Notes under the pieces: model-generated | Told to the model about the DNA's origin: nothing | Seen by the model: only the letters and a program-made list of their open reading frames with translations | The model's database searches: none | From: Brevundimonas aurantiaca | GTDB taxonomy: Bacteria > Pseudomonadota > Alphaproteobacteria > Caulobacterales > Caulobacteraceae | Direction of reading: 5' to 3' | NCBI RefSeq assembly: GCF_014199955.1 | Contig: NZ_JACHOQ010000003.1 | Span: 463,607-527,606, forward strand | DNA: 64,000 nt | Shown: positions 24,915 to 33,705 of the stretch, one piece after another | How positions within the stretch are numbered: position 1 is the stretch's first letter | Layout: every line of letters begins with the position of its first letter | Position numbers and translations under genes: made by a program

Positions 24915-27900
24915 CTAGGCTGCGGCACCCTCCAGGATCGACTGGACCGGATGGCGGCGCAGCACCCCCTCCACGACATCGGGCCGGTCCACCGGAACGA
25001 AGACCCGTGGGGCATAGGCGATGATCTCGACGAAGCAGCCGAGCGAGACCAGGGCGTCACGGTCGGTGCGGCCCCCGACCACTTCCAGCCGCCAGCGGTC
25101 CATGACCCGCGATCGCTTGAGCCACAGGCCGCCCGAAAGGGCGAGCTGGACATTGCGGTCGAGTACGGCCGCAGCGGTGCGCCCGCCATCGGCCCAGGCG
25201 TCGCCGACCTCGGTCAGGCCCAGCGCCGTCTTCAGGCTGGCGGCCTGAACCTCGTCCAGCACGCGGCCCAGCCAACGCCGACCGTCCGGCGCGCGTACGC
25301 GGCGAACCGAACAGCCCTTGGACGGCAGCCTTCCCCAGATTGGCAACAGAAGGCCGGTCGCCAGGGTCAGGCGGCGCGTCCGCCACGGATCGGTCGCGGC
25401 GACTTCGGCGTCCCAGACCGCCCGCCACGCCGCCTCATCGGTCTGGGCCCAGGCCGACTCCTCGAACGTCTTCTCCGGCGTGACCTGATGCTGGTCAGGC
25501 CGCAAGAGGCGCACCGCCGGAACAAGCCGGTCGTCATCGGTCGTGGTGGTCAACCCGAACTCGGCCAGGGCGGCGCGGCCGGAACGGTCGTTGACGACCA
25601 GGCGGAAGGCCGAGCCTTCAGCGCCTGCCAACGCCGCGTCCGAGCTGACGAGTTCACGCCGCACCTTGAGTTCGAAGGTGACGAGTGCGGTTTCCGCCCC
25701 GGTCGAGACGTCGGTCCGGATGGTCTCCTCCTCCACCACGGCCAACTCCTCAGCCTCGATGTCCTCCAGCCCGCGGTCCAGGTCGGCCGAGGCGGCGGCC
25801 CTTTCGAGAATGCCTGAAAGGATGCCGTCGAAGTCGGCGAACAGGGCGTTCTGGTCGGCGATGCGCAACGCCAGCAGCCGGTTCAGGAAGGTGTGGATCG
25901 GCGGCAGGTCGTCGGAGAGCTTGAGCCCCCCGTCGGCGTCGCGCAGCTTCAGGCCGGTCCTGGTCTCGAAGTCCTCCAGCGTCATGGACGACAGCTCGCC
26001 AAAGCCGAGCGCGCCATAGAAGACGAGCAAGGCGCGTCGCGCCCACGGGCTTTCCAGATTGTCCTCGGCCCGGAACAGACCGGCCCCGGCCGTTCGGCGT
26101 TCGCCGCGCGTCAGGGCTCCCAGCGAATCCAGCCGTCGAGCGATGGTCGAGGTGAACCGCTTCTCGCCGTGGATGTCGGTGGTGACCGGGCGGAACAGCG
26201 GCGGACAGGCCTGATGGGTGCGATGACTGCGCCCCAGACCCTGGATGGCGGCATCCGCCCGCCAGCCCGGTTCGACCAGGTAGTGCGAGCGGCGCTGCTG
26301 GTTCGGCGCCGAGAGGTCGGAGTGGTAGCTGCGTCCTGTGCCGCCTGCGTCCGAGAAGACCAGGATACGCTTGCGGCCGGACATGAAGGCGTCGGTCTCC
26401 GACCGCGCGGCCGAGGCGCCGCGGCGCTCGACGAGCCGGCGTCCGTCGCGCGCGACGACGCGACGCGACCGTCCCGTGATCTCTGCGACCGCCTCTGTTC
26501 CGAAGGTGTCCAGAAGGGCGTCCAGAACGCCGGGCACGGCGGGCAGGAGCGCCATCTTCTCGATCAGGTCTTCGCGCCGGCGCAACGCCTCCTGGCTCAC
26601 GGCGGGCCGGCCGTCGACCATGACCGGGACCAGCGTCACCGAGCCGTCGTCACCCTCGATCGCCTCCATGAGATTCACCGGGAAAGCCTCGCGCAGATAG
26701 TCGAGGACATATTCGCGCGGCGTCAGGTCAATGGAGAGGTTGTTCCATTCCTCCGGCGGGATGGACGCCAGTCTTCGCTCCATCACCGCCTCGTTCGTCG
26801 AAACGATCTGGATCACGGCGGAACGCCCTTCGGTCAGGTCCGCCCGGATCGACGCCGCAAGCGTCGGCGCCTTCAATCCCGCGAGGAGGTGGCCGAAGAA
26901 GCGCAGCTTGGCGCCTTCAAACGCGGAATGGACGGCTGAGGCGGCCAGGCCGCTCTTGGCCTTGCCTTCCTCATCATTGAAGCCGGTCGCTTTCAGCGCC
27001 TCGCCCAGATTGGCGTGGATCAGCTGGAAGGCGTCGGCCCAGGCGTCCCAGATGCTGATGTCGTCCTCGGTCAGGGCGTGGAAGAGCGGCTCGTACTCGA
27101 CGCCCTCGAACGACAACGACCGCGCCACATAGAGGCCGAGCGCCTTGAGCTCGCGCGCGACGAGCTCCATGGCGGCGACCCCGCCCTTGTCCATGGCGTC
27201 GAGGAAGTCGTCGCGGGTGACGAAGGGCGCCTCCGGCCCGCCCCAAAGACCCAGACGGGCCGCGTAAGCCAGATTCTCCGCGGTGGTGGCGCCGGTCGCC
27301 GAGACATAGAGCACCCGGGCGTTCGGCAGCCGGTTCTGAAGCGCCAGGCCGGCCATCCCCTGCAGGGAGGCCTTCTTCGTTCCCCGCGCCCCCTTGCCGC
27401 CCCCCGCGGCGTTGGCCATGGCGTGGGCCTCGTCGAAGGCGATGACCCCGTCGAAATCCTCGCCCAGCCAGGCGACGATCTGGTCGAGCCGCGACATCTT
27501 CTGGCCGCGCGCAGGCTGACGCAGGGTGGCGTAGGTGGTGAAGACAATCCCGCGATCCAGCCGCACGCCATCTCCCAACTTCCAGCTGTTGAGCGGCACG
27601 ATGTCGTGGGCCCCGCCGCCGATGGCGGCCCAATCGCGCCGGGCGTCGTCCAGCAGGGAGTCGTTCTTCGACAACCACAGGGCCTTGGTCCGCCCCTGGG
27701 CCATGTTGTCGGCGATGACGGCGGCGATCTCCCGGCCCTTGCCGCAGCCGGTGCCGTCGCCAAGGAAGAAGCCGCGCCGGAGCTGGACGGAACCCTCATC
27801 CTCCTCCCGCGACAACCTGAGCTGACGAGCCGACTCTCCCGGCGTCCACCAGGCGGGCAGCATGCCGGCGTGAGCCTCGCCGGCGTAGATGACCGTCTCC

Positions 27901-29195
27901 AGCTGGGCGTCGGAGATCCGGCCGTCGAGACGCACCGCCGCCGGAAGGACCGGCCGGTATGACGGGGCGGGCGGGGCGACCGAGGCCATCGGACCGGACT
28001 CGACCAGGGCTGACGGGTGGGGCGTCTGCGCCGTCAGGGCGATCCGCGCCAGCCGGTGCGCCTGGTAGAGGCCGACATCGCGGCCCTCGCCCGTCCAGGC
28101 GAGGGTCTGATAGGTGATGGGGGACGCTCCCGCGAGGAAGCCGAGACGCCCGGACGGCAGGGCGAGTGACCGGTCCCGGGGCGCCAGCAAGGTCTGCGCC
28201 CCGAGTTCGAGGCGAACCCTCGGCCTCGCCTTGACGCGCTCGGGCACAGCCGAGGCCAGGGCGGCACAGGCGGCGAGATCTTCACCGTTCGCGAGCGCAG
28301 CGACCGCGGCGCCGCCCTCGAGCCGGTCCAGAACCAGCAACCCGGTCTCCACGCTGGTGCCGTGCCTGGAGAAGGCGCGTGGCGGAAAGCCGATCCGGGC
28401 GACGACACGCCCCCTGGCGCTCAACCGACGCATCAGACCCTCGTCGATGAGGGCGGTGATCGGCACGACGGCGGCCAGGCGCCCGCCATCGGCCAGGGCC
28501 GAGAAGGCCCCGGTCAGATGCGCCTCCAGATCGGTGAAGGGCGGATTGCAGACCGCGACGTCGAACCCGCCCGCGCCCGGCAACAGGTTCTGGACGCGTC
28601 GTCCATCAAGACGTGACCGCGTCGCCGAAACGAAGAGGCCGTCGAGCAGGACGGCGCGACCCTCGGCCAGTTCGTTCAGCGTCAGAACTCCGCCGCAGGC
28701 CTCGGCCACGATAGCGATCAGCCCGGTGCCCGCCGAAGGCTCCAGCACTTGGTCACCCGGGCGAACCTGACCGGCCAGCACCACGAGCGCCGCCAGTTCC
28801 GGCGGCGTGGAGAACTGGTCCAGCGCGATCTGATCTTCGCTGCGTCGGCTGTGGGTCAGACCCAGGGCGCCGACCGTCGCCAGAAGGACGGCGATGGCGG
28901 CCGGCGCGTCCTCGAGCCGCGACACCTGGGGCGCCAGCCGGCGGATCTGCAAAACGGTCGCCGCCTCGATGGCCTCATAGGCGTCCCGCCAGTTCCACAA
29001 GCCCTCGGCGTCCGACCCGCCGAAGCCGGTGGTCATGACGCTGGAGACCAGTTTGCGGTGCAGCGGGCGGGACCGGGCCAGGTGGGTGGCGAGCACCCGG
29101 GCTGCGGCCATGAGGTTGGCGGCGCGGTCGCACGGGCGTGGTGCGCTGAAGAGCGAGAGGCTGGCGGTCTGAGGCGGTGTCTGCGCGGCGGTCAT
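24915..29195 (-). CDS. Strawberry-notch-like helicase with N-terminal DNA methylase domain
   Basis: 1426 residues from the ATG at 29195 with GGAG nine bases upstream. The N-terminal 350 residues form an N6-adenine methylase-like domain (VLEPSAGTGLIAIVAEA, then VAVCNPPFTDL, the NPPF catalytic motif). A superfamily 2 helicase follows: FLGDGTGCGKGREIAAVIADN (Walker A), GVIAFDEAHAMANAAGG (DEAH box) and the strawberry-notch C-terminal part (FSDAGGTGRSYHSDL, GLGRSHRTHQACPPLF). Related fusions on phages and conjugative elements, such as P1 DarB, are tied to protection of incoming DNA from restriction. It is downstream of the ParB-like gene and has its own leader. Confidence 0.9.
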   Translation of the reverse strand: MTAAQTPPQTASLSLFSAPRPCDRAANLMAAARVLATHLARSRPLHRKLVSSVMTTGFGGSDAEGLWNWRDAYEAIEAATVLQIRRLAPQVSRLEDAPAAIAVLLATVGALGLTHSRRSEDQIALDQFSTPPELAALVVLAGQVRPGDQVLEPSAGTGLIAIVAEACGGVLTLNELAEGRAVLLDGLFVSATRSRLDGRRVQNLLPGAGGFDVAVCNPPFTDLEAHLTGAFSALADGGRLAAVVPITALIDEGLMRRLSARGRVVARIGFPPRAFSRHGTSVETGLLVLDRLEGGAAVAALANGEDLAACAALASAVPERVKARPRVRLELGAQTLLAPRDRSLALPSGRLGFLAGASPITYQTLAWTGEGRDVGLYQAHRLARIALTAQTPHPSALVESGPMASVAPPAPSYRPVLPAAVRLDGRISDAQLETVIYAGEAHAGMLPAWWTPGESARQLRLSREEDEGSVQLRRGFFLGDGTGCGKGREIAAVIADNMAQGRTKALWLSKNDSLLDDARRDWAAIGGGAHDIVPLNSWKLGDGVRLDRGIVFTTYATLRQPARGQKMSRLDQIVAWLGEDFDGVIAFDEAHAMANAAGGGKGARGTKKASLQGMAGLALQNRLPNARVLYVSATGATTAENLAYAARLGLWGGPEAPFVTRDDFLDAMDKGGVAAMELVARELKALGLYVARSLSFEGVEYEPLFHALTEDDISIWDAWADAFQLIHANLGEALKATGFNDEEGKAKSGLAASAVHSAFEGAKLRFFGHLLAGLKAPTLAASIRADLTEGRSAVIQIVSTNEAVMERRLASIPPEEWNNLSIDLTPREYVLDYLREAFPVNLMEAIEGDDGSVTLVPVMVDGRPAVSQEALRRREDLIEKMALLPAVPGVLDALLDTFGTEAVAEITGRSRRVVARDGRRLVERRGASAARSETDAFMSGRKRILVFSDAGGTGRSYHSDLSAPNQQRRSHYLVEPGWRADAAIQGLGRSHRTHQACPPLFRPVTTDIHGEKRFTSTIARRLDSLGALTRGERRTAGAGLFRAEDNLESPWARRALLVFYGALGFGELSSMTLEDFETRTGLKLRDADGGLKLSDDLPPIHTFLNRLLALRIADQNALFADFDGILSGILERAAASADLDRGLEDIEAEELAVVEEETIRTDVSTGAETALVTFELKVRRELVSSDAALAGAEGSAFRLVVNDRSGRAALAEFGLTTTTDDDRLVPAVRLLRPDQHQVTPEKTFEESAWAQTDEAAWRAVWDAEVAATDPWRTRRLTLATGLLLPIWGRLPSKGCSVRRVRAPDGRRWLGRVLDEVQAASLKTALGLTEVGDAWADGGRTAAAVLDRNVQLALSGGLWLKRSRVMDRWRLEVVGGRTDRDALVSLGCFVEIIAYAPRVFVPVDRPDVVEGVLRRHPVQSILEGAAA

Positions 29196-29210
29196 GGGAA
29201 GGGCTCCGTC

Positions 29211-29279
29211 GCCTGGAGCGGCGGGCTCATCCCTCCGGTCCTCCAGGCTCGCGCCCAGCCGCCCTTCCTCCCGCCTTCC
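29211..29279 (-). promoter_or_regulatory. Purine-rich motif plus stem leader of the strawberry-notch gene
   Basis: On the minus strand GGAAGGCGGGAGGAAGGGCG (29260-29279) is followed by an eight-base stem GCCTGGAG / CTCCAGGC (29211-29218 with 29241-29248) enclosing a 22-base loop, then GGAG and the start codon. Same order as upstream of gcrA. Confidence 0.5.
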
Positions 29280-29286
29280 ATGACGA

Positions 29287-29317
29287 AGGCCCGCCGCGAC
29301 GATGTCGCGACGGGCCT
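29287..29317 (-). terminator. Strong GC hairpin after the ParB-like gene
   Basis: A stem of about 13 bases (AGGCCCG, CGCGAC against GTCGCG, CGGGCCT) with a three-base loop lies 20 bases past the ParB-like stop and immediately before the purine-rich leader motif. It lacks a T run, as does the similar hairpin after ssb. Confidence 0.6.
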
Positions 29318-29336
29318 CGTCGTCTTCACGCCTGGA

Positions 29337-31403
29337 TCAGGCGGCGTCGTCGAGCGCCGCCTCGCCTTCAGCGGTGACCTCGAAGGCGCCGACGCCGTCG
29401 TCAGCATCGCCTTCGCTCTCTTCCGCCGTATCGCTCTCCGGACCGTCAGCGTCCGACGCCGCGACCTCGTCGACGTCGGGCGGTGTGGTCCAGGACAGGC
29501 TGGCCGGCGCCCATCCCTTCTCGGCCGCATTCTCCTCGACCCAGGGGATCAGATCGGCCTTCTTCAGCAGGGCCGCTCTCACATCGGCCCGGTCCATCTC
29601 TTCCAGCATCTTCAGCAGCAGGGTTTTGGAATGCGGCTTCAGGAACTCGGCGTCCGGGGTCCAGTGCAGACTGATGTCCGCGCCGCAAAGCTCGGCGAGT
29701 TCAGCGGCTTCGGCCCGGGCCGACTTGCGGATCAGTGTGGTCCGCTCCTCCCGAACATCCAGGGAGAGGGCGGTGAGCTCGGCCAGCAAACCCATCTTGT
29801 CGCCATGGGCGAGACCATGCACCCAGGCGATCACCGTCTGGCCCGACGCCTCCCACGCGGCGCGTCGATCGTCGAGCCTCTGGCGGACCTCGCCGTCCAA
29901 CGCCTCGATGACGCGACCGCCGGTCGGCTTGAAGGCGGACGCGGTCAGGGCGAGGGCGGACTCGGACCTCTGGCCGGAGGTCCTGACGGCCAGCTGATTG
30001 AACAGGCGGGCGATCAGCGCCGTGAAGGCGACGCCGGGATCGTCGGCGAGGGCGCGGATCAGACCGCGGGTGGCCACGTCGGTGCGCACGGCGTGAAGGG
30101 CGTGGTTGACGCCCTCGGTCTCGGGTTCCGGCGTATCGACCTCGGGCGGCCGGTAGACGGGAGCGGCAGCGATGCCCCCCGCGGAGGCGGGCGCCTCATC
30201 GTCGGTCTCGTCCTCGACTTCCGGTTCCACGGGCGTGAAGCACCGGACTTCGATCCCGGTGCGTAGTGCAGGACGCAGGACCAGGGTCGTGGCTGCCCGG
30301 CCGCTCCATCCCGCCTGATCCATGGCCAGGCGGTCGCGGATCATGACGTCGAGCGCGGCGTCCACCGCCTCGGCGTCGGTCGTCTCCGTCAGGACCGCCT
30401 CGACCCCTTCGACGGCGGCGTTGAAGGCGTCTCGCTTGTCGCGGTAGGCCGCCATCTCCGTGGCCGGAAGCATGCCGCCGTAGACGTAACCGGCGGCTTC
30501 CAGATCGTCCGGCAGGTCCGGTTCGGGGCCCGCCGTGACGTGGACCGCCAGGCCCTCGGCCTCGTAGATCAGGGCGATCTCCCGTGCACGTCGGGTCCAG
30601 GCCTCCGTGAGAATGGCCGGGTCCAGCAGCACCGGCGGCAGCTCGCCGAACAGATCGGTCTCGGAGCGGCCGCCGGCCTCGGCGTATCGCTCCGGGCCGA
30701 TGAGGGCGCAGCGAGGGTCGCGCGCGGTGACGCGAGCCTCGTCGAGCTTTTCGGTCACGCGCCAATCCTGGAAACCGTGACCGTCGAGGGTCATCCGGGC
30801 CAGCTCCGCCTGCTCGTCGGGGTCGGAGAGCCTGGCGAGCAGGCGCGCCTGGCGCAGGTTCAGCCGGCCGAGCCGCAGCGCCTGCAGCGCGACATCCGGC
30901 AGGGCGGCAAGGGCCGCGAGACGTTTGATGTCGATTTCCGCGTATCCCAGCGCCTTGGCGATCGTGGGCACGCCGAGCTTGCGTTTCAGCATCCGGCCGA
31001 TCGCCGCGATGATGTCGGCGACATGGACCGGCACGGCCGTGTTGGTGAGCAGGACGGCCGCGGCCTGGCGGGCGGGATCCGTCTCGACGAAGACATCGAC
31101 GAGGAAGCTGTCGTCGATACGTCCCTGTTCGACCAGAAGACGAAGCGCCAGCAAGCGCCGCCTGCCGTCGAGCGCCATGTTGGCGGCTTCCTTCTTTCGA
31201 CCGGGCCGGACGGTCAGGGGCTGCAGCTGACCGGCGGCGAACAGAGTCTCGGCAAGCAGCGGAATGTCATCGTCGGAGGGCTCGCCGAAGCGAAGGTTCT
31301 CCGGGGCGATGTCGAGATCACGGAGATGGACCAGCGGGCGGTTACGGGTCGACGCGACCTGGAAGGGGGTGGCGACGACGGCGACGGCGGTGGAACGGGA
31401 CAT
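29337..31403 (-). CDS. ParB/RepB-like nuclease-type domain protein
   Basis: 688 residues from the ATG at 31403 (MSRSTAVAVVATPFQV), with GGCAGGAGA upstream; a much longer frame to 32195 overlaps the Toprim gene and is rejected. The N-terminal ParB domain is clear: PLVHLRDLDIAPENLRFGEPSDDDIPLLAETLFAAGQLQPLTVRPG, then a helix-turn-helix with LGVPTIAKALGYAEIDIKRLAALAALPDVALQALRLGRL. The C-terminal 400 residues are acidic and of no known fold. Members of this group on conjugative elements are thought to act in partition or establishment. Confidence 0.88.
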   Translation of the reverse strand: MSRSTAVAVVATPFQVASTRNRPLVHLRDLDIAPENLRFGEPSDDDIPLLAETLFAAGQLQPLTVRPGRKKEAANMALDGRRRLLALRLLVEQGRIDDSFLVDVFVETDPARQAAAVLLTNTAVPVHVADIIAAIGRMLKRKLGVPTIAKALGYAEIDIKRLAALAALPDVALQALRLGRLNLRQARLLARLSDPDEQAELARMTLDGHGFQDWRVTEKLDEARVTARDPRCALIGPERYAEAGGRSETDLFGELPPVLLDPAILTEAWTRRAREIALIYEAEGLAVHVTAGPEPDLPDDLEAAGYVYGGMLPATEMAAYRDKRDAFNAAVEGVEAVLTETTDAEAVDAALDVMIRDRLAMDQAGWSGRAATTLVLRPALRTGIEVRCFTPVEPEVEDETDDEAPASAGGIAAAPVYRPPEVDTPEPETEGVNHALHAVRTDVATRGLIRALADDPGVAFTALIARLFNQLAVRTSGQRSESALALTASAFKPTGGRVIEALDGEVRQRLDDRRAAWEASGQTVIAWVHGLAHGDKMGLLAELTALSLDVREERTTLIRKSARAEAAELAELCGADISLHWTPDAEFLKPHSKTLLLKMLEEMDRADVRAALLKKADLIPWVEENAAEKGWAPASLSWTTPPDVDEVAASDADGPESDTAEESEGDADDGVGAFEVTAEGEAALDDAA

Positions 31404-31436
31404 GAGGGCTCTCCTGCCGTAGGCGAGGTCCATCCC

Positions 31437-31478
31437 CGCCTTTACGGCGCCCGTCCGCGCTCTTCCTTTCCCGCTTTC
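31437..31478 (-). promoter_or_regulatory. Purine-rich motif plus hairpin leader of the ParB-like gene
   Basis: On the minus strand the run AAAGCGGGAAAGGAAGAGCG (31459-31478) is followed after nine bases by a four-base stem CGCC / GGCG with a five-base loop (31437-31449). The motif lies inside the 3' end of the Toprim gene. Confidence 0.4.
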
Positions 31479-32353
31479 TGATGGTCTCGAGCGGCCTCGT
31501 TCCAGTCGCCGAACGGGGCTGGGGGAAAGGCGACGATCGCTTCCACGCCATCGCGCTCGAGCCGCCTGGCCAGCCGCATCGCGGCGATCTCCCCGGCTTC
31601 GCCCCGGTCTCCGGCGATTAGAACCGTCGAAACATGGTGGGGTGCATGCCACCGCGAGAGGTTTCCGGCTGACATGAGCGCCCAGCCCGGCAGGTCGAAG
31701 CGGACCATGGCGGACAGGGTGGTGACGACGCCTTCGGCCACCAGCATCCGCGCCGCCGCGGGACGCAGCCGTACGGCCGATCCCGGCGGGACTTGGCCCA
31801 CGGTCTTGCGGGGAACGCTCAGACCCGATGCGACCTGCCCGTTGGTCGCGAGATAGGTGAGCTCGACGGCCGTGAGATCCCCCGAGGGCGACCGGATCCC
31901 GGTCATCATCGCGCGTCCGACGCGCCGCCCCGGCCGGTAGACCGAGAGGGGCGCGCGGGGATGTTCGAGCAGGTCGTCGAGGTCTTCCCGCCAAGCGACG
32001 CCGCGCACGGCGAGGTGACGTGCGACCACGCCGGTCCGGGCGGGCCTTACCCCATCCTGCCAGAGCGCACCCGCGACCGCCCGCCGTCGGGGGTGGTCGA
32101 TCACGGGCCTGTCCGGCGTGTCCGCGACACCCATGAGCCGACCGCCGTGATCGACCAGTCCGCGACGCCGCAGGTCGTCGCGCACCTCCCGCCAATCGGC
32201 CGCGCCGAAGGTGTGGATGACGACACGGCCGCCATCGAGCAGGAGCGAGACGGAACGGTCCGCCTTCCCATGGCCGGGCGCCGGCACATTGGCGCGCAAG
32301 CCGTTCTGGTAGAGGTCTCCGCCGAGGATCGCCACGATCTGGCGCAGGCTCAC
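31442..32353 (-). CDS. Toprim-domain protein (primase-like)
   Basis: 303 residues from the GTG at 32353, which overlaps the radC stop (GTGA), so translation is coupled. N-terminal part resembles mobile-element primase-like proteins (GLRANVPAPGHGKADRSVSLLLDGGRVVIHTF), and the Toprim core is near 180-275: LVAEGVVTTLSAMVRF with the conserved Glu, then STVLIAGDRGEAGEIAAMRLARRL with the D-R-G of the DxD region. Toprim proteins cut, join or prime nucleic acid; this one may prime replication of the transferred strand. It has no zinc-finger primase domain in this frame. Confidence 0.85.
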   Translation of the reverse strand: MSLRQIVAILGGDLYQNGLRANVPAPGHGKADRSVSLLLDGGRVVIHTFGAADWREVRDDLRRRGLVDHGGRLMGVADTPDRPVIDHPRRRAVAGALWQDGVRPARTGVVARHLAVRGVAWREDLDDLLEHPRAPLSVYRPGRRVGRAMMTGIRSPSGDLTAVELTYLATNGQVASGLSVPRKTVGQVPPGSAVRLRPAAARMLVAEGVVTTLSAMVRFDLPGWALMSAGNLSRWHAPHHVSTVLIAGDRGEAGEIAAMRLARRLERDGVEAIVAFPPAPFGDWNEAARDHQKAGKEERGRAP

Positions 32354-33030
32354 CGGAAGTGCCCGAGGGTGCGCAGGCTGGCCGTACCGTCCCTCCCGAC
32401 GACCAGATGATCGTGAACCTGGATGTCGAAGACCTTGGCGGCGTCGACGATCTTCCGCGTCATCTCGATGTCGGCGCGGGACGGCTCGGGATCGCCCGAA
32501 GGGTGATTGTGCACGAGGATGATGGACGCGGCCGACCCCTCCAGCGCCCGCCGCACGACCTCGCGCGGATAGACGGGGGCATGGTCGATCGTGCCCTGGG
32601 CGACCAGTTCGTCGCTCAGGAGCCGGTTGCGCTTGTCGAGGAACAGGGCCCGGAACTGCTCGCGGGGTTCCTCGGCCAATGCGACCCGAACATAGGCGAG
32701 CAAGGCCGTCCAGCTGGTGATGACGGGCCGTCTCGAAGCCTCGGCGCGGACCAGCCGTTCGCTGAGCACACGAAGCAGTTTCAGGTCGGTGAGAGCCGCT
32801 GGTCCCAGTCCGCTGGCGCGCGCCAGTTCCGGCACATCGGCGGAAGCAATGGCGGCGATGTCGCCGAACCGGTCGAACAGGGCGTCCACGGCGGGCATTG
32901 ATGTCTGTCGCATGCTGCGGCCCAGCAGAAGCGCGAGGAGGGCGCGGTCGTCGAGGTTGGCGAGGGAACTCGTGTCGGGCGAACGCCCAGCCGCGGCGAT
33001 CGCGGGTTCGAGGTCAGGAAGCGGGCGCAT
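32350..33030 (-). CDS. radC: RadC-family JAB-domain protein
   Basis: 226 residues from the ATG at 33030 (MRPLPDLEP) with GGAGACCGCC upstream, the same leader end as gcrA. The JAMM motif VHNHPSGDPEPSRAD (near 173) is the RadC signature, with the helix-hairpin-helix-like N-terminal half (LDDRALLALLLGR...GLGPAALTDLKLLRVLSERL). RadC-like genes are very common on genomic islands; their real role is uncertain and the old DNA-repair name is disputed. It is the first gene of the unit radC, Toprim, then ParB-like. Confidence 0.93.
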   Translation of the reverse strand: MRPLPDLEPAIAAAGRSPDTSSLANLDDRALLALLLGRSMRQTSMPAVDALFDRFGDIAAIASADVPELARASGLGPAALTDLKLLRVLSERLVRAEASRRPVITSWTALLAYVRVALAEEPREQFRALFLDKRNRLLSDELVAQGTIDHAPVYPREVVRRALEGSAASIILVHNHPSGDPEPSRADIEMTRKIVDAAKVFDIQVHDHLVVGRDGTASLRTLGHFR

Positions 33031-33046
33031 GGCGGTCTCCAGCAAG

Positions 33047-33089
33047 GCTCCCAAGCGGAGCATTCCCGGCCGCCCTTCCTTTCTTCCCG
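33047..33089 (-). promoter_or_regulatory. Purine-rich motif plus hairpin leader of radC
   Basis: On the minus strand GGGAAGAAAGGAAGGGCGG (33070-33089) is followed by a five-base stem GCTCC / GGAGC with a five-base loop (33047-33061), then GGAGACCGCCATG. Confidence 0.5.
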
Positions 33090-33100
33090 ATCGCGCTTTT

Positions 33101-33116
33101 CGATCCGACCGGATCG
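33101..33116. promoter_or_regulatory. Perfect palindrome between radC and the nuclease gene
   Basis: CGATCCG, AC, CGGATCG: a perfect 7-2-7 palindrome in the divergent gap, 16 bases from the nuclease start and 71 from the radC start. It has the form of an operator for a dimeric regulator; none is identified. Confidence 0.4.
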
Positions 33117-33131
33117 GCCCAGGTTGATCCG

Positions 33132-33536
33132 ATGAAATGGTGGCTCATCCTCCCGCTCCTCGCCGCGCCCGCGATCGCCCATGCCGATCCGTGCGAGGGG
33201 CGACTGCCAGATCGCGCCGGACAGGTTTTCTCGGGGCAAACCCGCTATGTCGGCGATGGCGACGGGCTCTGCGTCGGCGACAGCACGAACCCCTCCACCT
33301 GGATCGAGGTGAGGCTCGCGGACTTCAATGCCCCGGAGCTCAACGCACCGGGCGGACGCGCCGCCCGGGACCAGTTGCGCCGTCTGGTGATGGGCCGACG
33401 CCTCGAATGCGTGGCGACGCGAGGACGTAGCGGCCGGGTGATCGTCTATGATCGGGTGATCGCGACCTGCCGGCTCGACGGTCGTCGTGTCGGCGACCTC
33501 CTGAGGGCCGCCGGGGTGCGCGAAGGCGGCAACTGA
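33132..33536 (+). CDS. Exported thermonuclease-like protein (SNase family)
   Basis: 134 residues from the ATG at 33132 with a short signal peptide (MKWWLILPLLAAPAIAHADP). The SNase pattern is seen in QTRYVGDGDGLCVG, IEVRLADFNAPELNAPGGRAARDQLRRLVMGRRLECV and a final GRRVGDLLRAAGVREGG. The usual catalytic block DRYGR is replaced by TRGRSGRVIVYDR, so activity is not certain. Exported nucleases of this type are frequent next to traG on alphaproteobacterial elements. Confidence 0.8.
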   Translation: MKWWLILPLLAAPAIAHADPCEGRLPDRAGQVFSGQTRYVGDGDGLCVGDSTNPSTWIEVRLADFNAPELNAPGGRAARDQLRRLVMGRRLECVATRGRSGRVIVYDRVIATCRLDGRRVGDLLRAAGVREGGN

Positions 33537-33543
33537 CCCGTCA

Positions 33544-33561
33544 CGGCTCGGAGACGAGCCG
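33544..33561. terminator. Short GAGA-loop hairpin after the nuclease gene
   Basis: CGGCTCG, GAGA, CGAGCCG: a perfect seven-base stem eight bases beyond the nuclease stop. No T run follows. The rest of the gap to traG (33562-33705) shows no gene. Confidence 0.4.
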
Positions 33562-33705
33562 ACAGCGAGAATATATTGCGGTCCGGCCGGATCGGGCAAA
33601 ACGGCTCACCCGCGTGACACGCCTCTATATCGGCGTCGACGGCGCCCGAGGACCGGATTTGCGGCCAGAAAGTCGCCTCAAACGGCCCTCTCCCTCGAAG
33701 TCTCG

